From positions 1 through 5,889 of the forward strand of contig CANSDD010000082.1 of the NCBI GenBank assembly GCA_947645535.1: a stretch of DNA of 5,889 nucleotides, in the 5' to 3' direction. The translations under genes and the position numbers were made by a program. Positions 1-5,082 of the stretch are shown in pieces. This DNA is from an uncultured Mycoplasmatota bacterium. Its GTDB lineage: Bacteria > Bacillota_I > Bacilli_A > RF39 > UBA660. A model generated the notes under the pieces. It was given only the letters and a program-made list of their open reading frames with translations. It was not told where the DNA came from and searched no databases. Numbering within the stretch: the stretch's first letter is position 1; each line of letters begins with the position of its first letter.

Positions 1-50
1 ATATTTGTGGTTGCAAATAGTTGATTTTTGGTTAAAACGCACTTTCTTTA
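1..50. other. Left-edge non-coding stretch
   Basis: This short stretch lies beyond the efp terminator. I see no start codon with a ribosome binding site and no gene. The only structure is a small inverted repeat at 2–19 (TATTTG, six bases, CAAATA). It is AT-rich and has no strong T-tract after it, so it is not called as a terminator. Confidence 0.4.
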
Positions 51-79
51 TAAATAAAAAAAATACGATTTCTCGTATT
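51..79 (-). terminator. Intrinsic terminator of the efp transcript
   Basis: Read on the minus strand, a perfect 7-bp stem AATACGA/TCGTATT (79–73 with 68–62) encloses a GAAA loop (72–69). Eight consecutive T follow, counting the last two stem bases, and then ATTTA. This is a classic Rho-independent terminator. Its 5' arm starts with the last two bases of the efp TAA stop codon, so the hairpin sits directly on the end of the gene. It most likely ends the whole sodA–pbpA–rpmG–efp run. Confidence 0.85.
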
Positions 80-635
80 ATGCTCTTGAATCATATTTTC
101 CATCTTTTGTAGAAACAATAATATGCTCTCCCTGTTCTATAAATAATGGAACACGTACCATTAAATCATTTTCCATATAAGCATCTTTCATAGCATTATT
201 TGTAGTATTTCCTTTTACTGCTGGTTCTGTTTTTGCTACTTCATATTCAATCTTATCTGGTAAAATAACTCCAATTAATTCTCCTTGATAGAAACTAATA
301 TCAACATTGATACCTTCCTTTAAAAATTTTGCACTATCTCCTAATTGTTCTTTTGGTAATTCAATTTGTTCATAAGTTTGCATATTCATAAAGTTAAATG
401 CATCACCATTATTATATAGATATTGCATATTTTGTTTTTCTATCATAGCTTTTTCTAATTTAATACTTGTATTAAAAGTTTTTTCAACAGTAGATCCAGT
501 CCTTAAATTACGTAACTTTGCTTTTACAAATGCTGCTCCTTTTCCTGGCTTTACATGCTGAAATTCTAGTACTTGATAAATGTTATCTTCATATATAAAT
601 GTAATACCATTTTTGATATCATTAATATTAAACAT
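78..635 (-). CDS. efp: Elongation factor P (EF-P)
   Basis: EF-P binds between the P and E sites of the ribosome and helps form peptide bonds at proline stretches. The 185-residue length is normal for the family. The N-terminal KOW-like domain has the tip motif KPGKGAAF (residues 29–36). Lys32 matches the lysine that is modified in other bacteria (beta-lysylated in E. coli, 5-aminopentanolylated in Bacillus); no modification gene is visible here. RNLRTG follows at 42–47. The OB-fold domains continue to PAVKGNTT (138–145), VRVPLFIEQGE (160–170) and the usual end VSTKDGKYDSRA. The ATG at 635 is chosen because a perfect AAGGAGG lies 8 bases upstream (650–644). No clear promoter lies directly upstream, so transcription probably comes from the rpmG promoter or from farther upstream. 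It ends in TAA, followed at once by a terminator. Confidence 0.97.
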   Translation of the reverse strand: MFNINDIKNGITFIYEDNIYQVLEFQHVKPGKGAAFVKAKLRNLRTGSTVEKTFNTSIKLEKAMIEKQNMQYLYNNGDAFNFMNMQTYEQIELPKEQLGDSAKFLKEGINVDISFYQGELIGVILPDKIEYEVAKTEPAVKGNTTNNAMKDAYMENDLMVRVPLFIEQGEHIIVSTKDGKYDSRA

Positions 636-653
636 ATAGAATACCTCCTTTTA

Positions 654-757
654 CTATTTATGTTGCCTTCTCTTACATGATGTCTTTACTTTTGGACCTA
701 ATGTTTTACTTTTGGTTTTTCTACTTTTCCCATTGGCTCAAATGATGGTGTCATAGC
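654..757 (-). pseudogene. Degenerate basic tail after the small ORF
   Basis: After the TAG at 760–758 the same frame stays open with an ATG at 754 for 18 codons (MTPSFEPMGKVEKPKVKH) to TAG at 698. A second frame, offset by one base, is open from about 742 to TAG at 654 and reads GKSRKTKSKTLGPKVKTSCK followed by RRQHK. This is a strongly basic tail that looks more like a real protein end than random sequence. One in-frame stop plus one frameshift near the A-rich 735–710 stretch would join everything from 835 to 654 into a single small basic protein of about 60 residues. I read this as a decayed gene, but cannot name the parent. A pair of independent short ORFs or plain intergenic DNA are the alternatives. 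Confidence 0.3.
685..715. repeat. Short direct repeat, TTTACTTTTGG x2
   Basis: The 11-mer TTTACTTTTGG occurs at 685–695 and again at 705–715, 20 bases apart start to start. Each copy is preceded by ATGT (with one extra C in the first). In the minus-strand basic frame it encodes a near-repeat of Pro-Lys-Val/Ser-Lys-Thr. It could be a relic of a duplication in a lysine-rich protein tail, or chance. Confidence 0.45.
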
Positions 758-835
758 CTATGCTTCAATTAAAGCATCATAATTGATATGATCTTTCAAT
801 AGACCATGAGTAACGATTGCCTCTTTTTTTGACAT
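758..835 (-). CDS. Small ORF of 25 codons, unknown, possibly the 5' part of a broken gene
   Basis: The ATG at 835 lies 15 bases after the rpmG stop and is preceded by TAAGGAGATA with good spacing, so translation could start here. The peptide begins MSKKEAIVTHGLLKDH and ends INYDALIEA before a TAG. I do not recognise it. The opening MxKKxxIxxxG faintly recalls initiation factor IF-1 (MSKQDVIELEG-type starts), but the rest does not follow that family, so this is not claimed. Codons such as ATC, GTT and GAG make it look more GC-rich than its neighbours. Open sequence of protein-like character continues after the stop and in a shifted frame down to 654, which suggests decay. It may also be a genuine short peptide, or a leader that couples rpmG to efp translation. 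Confidence 0.35.
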   Translation of the reverse strand: MSKKEAIVTHGLLKDHINYDALIEA

Positions 836-850
836 TGATGTATCTCCTTA

Positions 851-1018
851 CTATTTTTTCTCTTTATGAGTTGTTGATTTTCTACATTTTGGACAAAATT
901 TATTTAATTCCAAACGTTCAGTTGTATTTTTTTTATTTTTTTGTGTACGATAATTTTCTTCTTTACAAACAGTACATTGAAGAGTAATTCTTTCTCTTGC
1001 TTCTCCTTTTTTTGCCAT
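851..1018 (-). CDS. rpmG: 50S ribosomal protein L33, zinc-ribbon form
   Basis: L33 is a small protein of the large ribosomal subunit. The 55-residue product begins MAKKGEARERITLQC and contains CTVC (Cys15, Cys18) and CPKC (Cys42, Cys45), separated by the usual ENYRTQKNKKNTTERLELNK segment. All four cysteines are present, so this is the zinc-binding paralogue. Zinc-free paralogues exist in many Firmicutes. The ATG at 1018 is preceded by AAGGAGGG (1034–1027) at a good distance. A strong promoter lies just upstream (1078–1051), overlapping the end of pbpA. The stop TAG at 853–851 is followed almost at once by the ribosome binding site of the next small frame. Placement after pbpA agrees with my memory of the Bacillus rpmGA neighbourhood. 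Confidence 0.95.
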   Translation of the reverse strand: MAKKGEARERITLQCTVCKEENYRTQKNKKNTTERLELNKFCPKCRKSTTHKEKK

Positions 1019-1026
1019 ACTATTTC

Positions 1027-1034
1027 CCTCCTTT
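1027..1034 (-). promoter_or_regulatory. Ribosome binding site of rpmG
   Basis: AAGGAGGG on the minus strand, 8 bases before the rpmG ATG. It is a near-perfect match to the 16S rRNA tail and fixes the start of a gene too short for routine ORF calling. Confidence 0.85.
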
Positions 1035-1050
1035 TTGTTAATCTCTACCT

Positions 1051-1078
1051 ATTATAACAAATTATTGGTAAATTTCAA
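1051..1078 (-). promoter_or_regulatory. Promoter for rpmG–efp, SigA type
   Basis: On the minus strand TTGAAA (1078–1073) is a 5/6 match to the -35 consensus. It is followed by a 16-base spacer and a perfect TATAAT (1056–1051) with an upstream TG (extended -10). Transcription would start near 1044, giving a leader of about 25 bases that contains the rpmG ribosome binding site. The -35 lies in the last codons of pbpA, so translation genes downstream can be expressed independently of sodA–pbpA. Confidence 0.7.
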
Positions 1079-3146
1079 AGAATTTTTTTGAAACTTCATA
1101 AGATATTTTATAGTTTACGTGGTATTGATAACTACTAGAGGTACTTTGATAGAAACTATCTGGTGAAACAACAACCATTGCCATGACTGGATTATCATAC
1201 GGCATATAACCAGCAAATGTAGTTGTAATGGTTTCTGTATCACCTACGCCATCACCATCTGTATCAATAATACTTTGACTTGTTCCAGTTTTTCCAGCAG
1301 GTTTAAATTTTAAATCAACACTACCAGATCCTGTTCCACCATATTCTAATACCATTTTGAATCCTTCTTTGACTCTATCTAAATATTCAGGTTTTGTATC
1401 TACTGTATTTAAGACAACTGGTTCACTTTGAAAAATTGTTTCATTTGTTGGAGATATTACTTCTTTTAATAATAATGGTTTTAATCTACTTCCGCCATTT
1501 GCTATTGTAGAGATATATTGTGACAATTGAATTGGTGTGTAAGTATCATACTGTCCAATTGCAAAATCAAGAAGTAACCCAGACTGTGTACTTGTTCCTT
1601 TATACCCTAAACTTTCTAATGGCATATCAATTTCTGTTTTTACACCAAGTCCAAACTGTGCAAAAGTATTTCTATAAATATCAAATGCTTCTTGATTTAA
1701 AGATAGTGGTGAATCATAAGAATAAATTCCTCCTCCTACTTTAATAGCAGTTCTAAATTGATAAGTATTAGAAGAATATTTAAGTGCAGTTAAATCGTTA
1801 AGTGTACCAAGTGGTTTCCATGAACATTTTAGTGGCGTTGCAGCTATTTTAATACAATCATCTTGTCTTACCTCTCCTATTTTTAAAGCTCCTGTATTAT
1901 ATCCTACAATATGAGAGGCTCCTTTAATAACTGATCCTACTACTACTGGAGAAGTTAATACTCCTGGTGTATAATCATAAAATAAATATTCTCCATTCTT
2001 TTCTACTATTTGTTTTCCTGCCATAGCAAGTACTTCTCCTGTATTTGGGTCTGTAATTACAACAAAAGAACGATTATAAAAACTAGTATTTGGTTCTTTT
2101 TTGGCTTTTAATATTTCCTCTTCTAGTATTTTTTCTATTGCTTGTTGTAATTCTATATCAATAGTAAGTACAATATCATTTCCTCTTGTGCCTTCTTCTA
2201 TTAGTTTATATTCAGTACCTATGACTTGATATTTATTTTTCACTCCTTTTAAATATTCTTCATATTGATATTCAATATAACTTGTTCCAACTCTATCATT
2301 TAAGGAATACCCTTTGGCTAAATAATCATCTTTCAATTCATAAGGAATACCACTTTCTGAAGTTGATATTGTTCCAAGCATTGTTCTAAATACATTTCCA
2401 TATGGATAAGTTCGCTCCCAATCTAATTTTGTTCCTATTCCTTTTAAATTATTTTCGCCTATAATAGCATATTCTTCATCTGTTACATCTTTATTTTTTA
2501 TTACTTTTTCAGAATAAGAATATCCTTTATTCATAAGGGCATAAATATAAGCAGCCTTTTTATCTCTCTCTTCATATTTATTTAATTCTTCTTCTGTGAT
2601 TCTTTCCATTTTTAATTCTTCTATTTGATCTTTATCTATTTTCCTCTCTTCTAATGCTTTCCATTCTTCCTCTGTTATTTTTAAATTTGCTTCCTCTGAA
2701 TTATTTTTTACCCAAAAATCTTTTAAATCTGAATCTTTTAAAGAAGAAATATTCAATTCTAATATATCAGCTAATGTATAAGCTAATTCGATTTCTTCTT
2801 TTGTTGTTGTTCCTGTTTCTTTTTTATAATAAATTGTTTTTACTGGAACATTATCTACTAATAATTTATGATTCCGATCATAAATTCTCCCTCTAGGTAC
2901 TGAAGAGCCTTCTACTATTTTTGTGCTTAATTCTTCTACTTTTTTTGTATAATACTCTTTTTTAAATATTTGTATATAACATAAGTCAAGTATTAGTATA
3001 GACATTCCTAAAATAATAATTCCAATTAGTACATAATATCTTTTTTGAATAATTGATGCGATATTTCTTTCTTTTTTTCTATTAAATGATTTATAATTTT
3101 GTTTTCGTTGTGATTTTTTAATTTTGAGTGGCTTTGGCTTGTTCAT
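1062..3146 (-). CDS. pbpA: Class B penicillin-binding protein (PbpA/PBP2-type transpeptidase)
   Basis: This is a membrane-anchored D,D-transpeptidase that cross-links peptidoglycan, most likely in the elongation machinery with MreBCD/RodA. In the 694-residue product, a Lys/Arg-rich cytoplasmic tail (1–36) is followed by one membrane helix (about 37–60), the dimerisation-domain motif PRGRIYDRN (84–92), and a Glu/Lys-rich segment (about 150–198) seen in Bacilli relatives. The transpeptidase domain carries all three active-site motifs: SVIK with nucleophile Ser405, SSN at 458–460 and KTGT at 619–622. FGLGVKTEIDMP (498–509) and GQYDTYTPIQL (531–541) also fit PbpA. Right after KTGT comes an acidic DTDGDGVGD stretch (628–636) that resembles a calcium-binding loop. 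The ATG at 3146 is the first usable start, because an in-frame TAG lies four codons upstream. It overlaps the end of sodA by 29 bases and has no clear Shine–Dalgarno, so translation is probably coupled to sodA. Confidence 0.94.
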   Translation of the reverse strand: MNKPKPLKIKKSQRKQNYKSFNRKKERNIASIIQKRYYVLIGIIILGMSILILDLCYIQIFKKEYYTKKVEELSTKIVEGSSVPRGRIYDRNHKLLVDNVPVKTIYYKKETGTTTKEEIELAYTLADILELNISSLKDSDLKDFWVKNNSEEANLKITEEEWKALEERKIDKDQIEELKMERITEEELNKYEERDKKAAYIYALMNKGYSYSEKVIKNKDVTDEEYAIIGENNLKGIGTKLDWERTYPYGNVFRTMLGTISTSESGIPYELKDDYLAKGYSLNDRVGTSYIEYQYEEYLKGVKNKYQVIGTEYKLIEEGTRGNDIVLTIDIELQQAIEKILEEEILKAKKEPNTSFYNRSFVVITDPNTGEVLAMAGKQIVEKNGEYLFYDYTPGVLTSPVVVGSVIKGASHIVGYNTGALKIGEVRQDDCIKIAATPLKCSWKPLGTLNDLTALKYSSNTYQFRTAIKVGGGIYSYDSPLSLNQEAFDIYRNTFAQFGLGVKTEIDMPLESLGYKGTSTQSGLLLDFAIGQYDTYTPIQLSQYISTIANGGSRLKPLLLKEVISPTNETIFQSEPVVLNTVDTKPEYLDRVKEGFKMVLEYGGTGSGSVDLKFKPAGKTGTSQSIIDTDGDGVGDTETITTTFAGYMPYDNPVMAMVVVSPDSFYQSTSSSYQYHVNYKISYEVSKKFFEIYQ

Positions 3147-3699
3147 AACGTTTATCTATCACATCATAGTTTATAAGGTCAAAAAAAATGTCTATGTATT
3201 TATTTTTTTCATTTTTATAATCTAAATAATATGCATGTTCCCATAAATCAATATTCATAATTGGTATCATATCATATAAATATGGTGTTTCTTGATTACT
3301 CATATTGACAATATCTAATTCATTCTGACTATTTAGTACTAAAAAGGTATATCCAGAACCTACTAATAATTTAGCTATTTTTATAAATTCTTTTTTAAAA
3401 TTTTCATAAGATCCATATTTTTTCATAATATCTTCTATAAGGATTCCTGATGGAATATGTCTTCCATTTTTGTCTATTTCTTCAAAATACAGTTCATGAT
3501 TTAATATTCCTCCTGCATTATGTAATATATTTCCTCTTTTATCTAATGGAAAAGAAGAGATATTTTTCACCGCTTCTAGTGGTGTTATATTACTATCTAC
3601 TAATTTTTGAAATTGATTTACATAATTTTTATATAATTTATCATAATGATAATACATAGTCTCTTCACTTAATAAAGGTTCAAAAAGTTTTGCATTCAT
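3118..3699 (-). CDS. sodA: Fe/Mn superoxide dismutase homologue, divergent
   Basis: The family converts superoxide to oxygen and hydrogen peroxide in the cytoplasm. In the 193-residue product the four metal ligands align: His18 (TMYYHYDK), His68 (NAGGILNHEL), and Asp151 and His155 (DLWEHAYYLDY). Gly64 and Gln136 (MSNQETP) match the manganese-type positions of E. coli SodA (Gly77, Gln146), and Tyr26 matches its gateway tyrosine. However, the usual LPYxYxALEP start is shortened to LFEPLLSEETM. The gateway histidine is Leu22, and tryptophans expected near the metal are Phe72, Tyr117 and Phe119. It is therefore either an unusual SOD or a SOD-fold protein with altered activity. The ATG at 3699 has a perfect AAGGAGG 8 bases upstream. 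It reads into pbpA with a 29-base overlap. sodA next to pbpA is also known in Bacillus. Confidence 0.88.
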   Translation of the reverse strand: MNAKLFEPLLSEETMYYHYDKLYKNYVNQFQKLVDSNITPLEAVKNISSFPLDKRGNILHNAGGILNHELYFEEIDKNGRHIPSGILIEDIMKKYGSYENFKKEFIKIAKLLVGSGYTFLVLNSQNELDIVNMSNQETPYLYDMIPIMNIDLWEHAYYLDYKNEKNKYIDIFFDLINYDVIDKRYEQAKATQN

Positions 3700-3707
3700 A
3701 AAAAGTT

Positions 3708-3714
3708 CCTCCTT
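3708..3714 (-). promoter_or_regulatory. Ribosome binding site of sodA
   Basis: AAGGAGG on the minus strand, 8 bases from the ATG at 3699. It supports the short N-terminus of this SOD homologue as the real start. Confidence 0.85.
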
Positions 3715-3762
3715 ATTATTATTTTATGAAATATTGTCTACATTATTCTTTTATTTTTACAT

Positions 3763-3770
3763 ATTATAAT
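3763..3770. promoter_or_regulatory. Symmetric -10 element between sodA and the DUF2624 gene
   Basis: ATTATAAT contains TATAAT on the plus strand (3765–3770) and TATAAT on the minus strand (3768–3763). The plus copy sits just upstream of the AGAGGTGAGG ribosome binding site of the DUF2624 gene, giving a very short leader. The minus copy would give sodA a leader of about 55 bases. No good -35 box is found at 16–18 bases on either side, so both promoters are tentative in such AT-rich DNA. Confidence 0.4.
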
Positions 3771-3783
3771 AAGAGGTGAGGAA

Positions 3784-4047
3784 ATGAAAGAACAATTTAT
3801 TGGCAATTATGTAAAAAAAATTACAAAGGAAGATATTGTTTTATTTGCCAAAAAAAATAATATTGAATTAGATGAAAAAGAAGTAGATATTTTATATGAA
3901 CAATTACAAAAAAATTGGAAAGTATTTCTATATGAAAATCCTACTCCAATTTTTAAGGAACTAAAAACAAAGTTAAATTCTGATACTTATGAAAAAGGTG
4001 TTGAATTATTTTTTTCAATGAAACAAAAATATCAATCTTTTTTATAA
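3784..4047 (+). CDS. DUF2624 (YqfT-like) family protein, function unknown
   Basis: An 87-residue, lysine-rich, soluble protein with no membrane segment and no cysteine. The pattern KKITKEDIVLFAKKNNIEL (11–29), a predicted helix around EKEVDILYEQLQKNWKVFL, and KELKTKLNSDTYEKGVELFF (58–77) fit the small helical Bacilli family DUF2624, as I remember it from B. subtilis YqfT. The role is unknown. In B. subtilis this gene is, from memory, a neighbour of the endonuclease IV gene yqfS. Here it also lies next to nfo but points towards it, with a 16-base overlap of the two 3' ends. The ATG at 3784 follows AGAGGTGAGG closely. A -10 box lies at 3765–3770. It ends in TAA. Confidence 0.7.
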   Translation: MKEQFIGNYVKKITKEDIVLFAKKNNIELDEKEVDILYEQLQKNWKVFLYENPTPIFKELKTKLNSDTYEKGVELFFSMKQKYQSFL

Positions 4048-4949
4048 TATTCTCTAATATCCTTTATTAAATTATGATTCATTTTTTGATTTTTAATCAT
4101 TTCTATTTCAAATTTATAAGGTGGATATAATCTTTCTTTTGTAGTGTCATTTAAAGTAACATAAGGAGTTTCTAATATTTTAGGAATTCCTTTTAATTTT
4201 TCATGATAAATAATATGTATTAAGCTTTCAAATCCTATTTTACCTAATCCAAAGTTTTCATGACGATCTTTATGACTTCCCATATCATTTTTACTATCAT
4301 TGATATGAAGTATCCAAAGTTTTGATAATCCTATTATTTTATCAAATTGTGTTAAAATATTGTCAAAATCATGTACATTATAACCTGCGTCATGGATATG
4401 ACAAGTGTCAAGACAAACTCCTACTTTATCAGGATATGCCATACCTTTTAAAATCATAGCAATTTCTTCAAAAGTACATCCACATTCACTCCCTTTTCCA
4501 GCCATTGTTTCCAGACATATTTTTACGTTTGTTTTACTATCTATCACCCTATTTAAAGCTGCAATAATATTTTCGATTCCTACATTACTGCCTAATCCTA
4601 CATGGCTTCCTGGATGAAGAACTAAAAGTGATATACCAAGTTCTTCTGTTCTTTTGATTTCTTCTTTTAAGAAGTTAATCGCAAATTCATACTTGTCATT
4701 ATTATTGGCTAAATTGATAATGTATGGGGCATGAACAACAACTTTACTTTTATCAATATTATTATCACTCATCATTTGATGAGCTTTTTTGGTAATTTCT
4801 TTATCTATTTCTGAACGATTGGTATTTTGAGGAGCACCTGTATAAAACATAAAGATATTACTTCCATATGATAATGCTTCTTCTACAGATCCAACTAATT
4901 GATCTTTTTTATTAAATGATACATGAGAACCTATATATAATTCATTCAT
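4032..4949 (-). CDS. nfo: Endonuclease IV (AP endonuclease family 2)
   Basis: Endonuclease IV cuts DNA 5' to abasic sites and removes blocked 3' ends in base-excision repair, using three zinc ions in a TIM-barrel. The 305-residue product has all nine ligands: His73 (VVHAPY), His112 (LHPGSH), Glu147 (LETMAG), Asp181 and His184 (LDTCHIHDAGY), His215 (HINDSKND), Asp228 and His230 (HKDRHENFGLG), and Glu260 (ILETP). The three family signatures are intact, so it should be active. The ATG at 4949 is preceded by GAAAGGAAG about 10 bases upstream, and GSHVSF at residues 7–12 is the normal family start. The gene ends in TGA at 4034–4032, inside the end of the convergent DUF2624 gene. That supports UGA as stop in this organism. 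It has its own promoter candidate at 4980–4988. Confidence 0.97.
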   Translation of the reverse strand: MNELYIGSHVSFNKKDQLVGSVEEALSYGSNIFMFYTGAPQNTNRSEIDKEITKKAHQMMSDNNIDKSKVVVHAPYIINLANNNDKYEFAINFLKEEIKRTEELGISLLVLHPGSHVGLGSNVGIENIIAALNRVIDSKTNVKICLETMAGKGSECGCTFEEIAMILKGMAYPDKVGVCLDTCHIHDAGYNVHDFDNILTQFDKIIGLSKLWILHINDSKNDMGSHKDRHENFGLGKIGFESLIHIIYHEKLKGIPKILETPYVTLNDTTKERLYPPYKFEIEMIKNQKMNHNLIKDIREYYKKD

Positions 4950-4979
4950 TTTTTATTCTTCCTTTCTGACTTCTTTTTC

Positions 4980-4988
4980 ATTATAACA
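4980..4988 (-). promoter_or_regulatory. Extended -10 promoter of nfo
   Basis: TGTTATAAT on the minus strand (4988–4980) is a perfect -10 hexamer with the extended TG. The -35 region at normal spacing is poor (TCCTAA). A TTGTTC lies 21 bases upstream, too far for a normal spacer. The start would fall near 4973, giving a leader of about 24 bases that includes the GAAAGGAAG ribosome binding site. Confidence 0.6.
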
Positions 4989-5082
4989 TGATTTTAATTA
5001 TTTTAGGAACAAAAGGAGTTATACATTCACATTAAAGTTACATATTTTTCAAAATATATTTTTTTCTTTTTCATTCAAGATT

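Noticed and set aside
758..835. IF-1 (infA) as the identity of the small frame
   Set aside because: Only the first residues (MxKKxxIxxxG) resemble IF-1; the PNAMF, NGH and SGK motifs are absent.
1520..1744. Plus-strand open frame of 74 codons
   Set aside because: It lies antisense inside pbpA, has a hydrophobic low-complexity translation and no ribosome binding site; shadow of the real gene.
2654..2896. Plus-strand open frame of 80 codons, Leu/Phe-rich, looks like a membrane peptide
   Set aside because: It is the complement of the Glu/Lys-rich segment of pbpA, which automatically reads as Leu/Phe on the other strand.
3450..3659. Plus-strand open frame of 69 codons
   Set aside because: Antisense to sodA with no start signal; sodA has intact family motifs in this stretch.
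3763..3795. TTGTTC–21 bases–TATAAT on the minus strand before sodA, matching the same arrangement before nfo (4980–5012)
   Set aside because: A 21-base spacer is too long for a normal SigA promoter, and such hexamers are frequent in AT-rich DNA; treated as coincidence.
4047..4060. ATATT-CTCT-AATAT hairpin after the DUF2624 stop
   Set aside because: Five A–T pairs only and no proper T-tract; too weak to call a terminator.
4405..4617. Plus-strand open frame of 70 codons
   Set aside because: Antisense to the zinc-ligand core of nfo, no ribosome binding site.
5042..5075. Hairpin ATATTTTTCAAAATAT followed by T-rich sequence on the plus strand
   Set aside because: The stem is AT-only and the T-tract follows on the plus strand, where no gene ends; on the minus strand, where the ORF6N gene ends, no T-tract follows.
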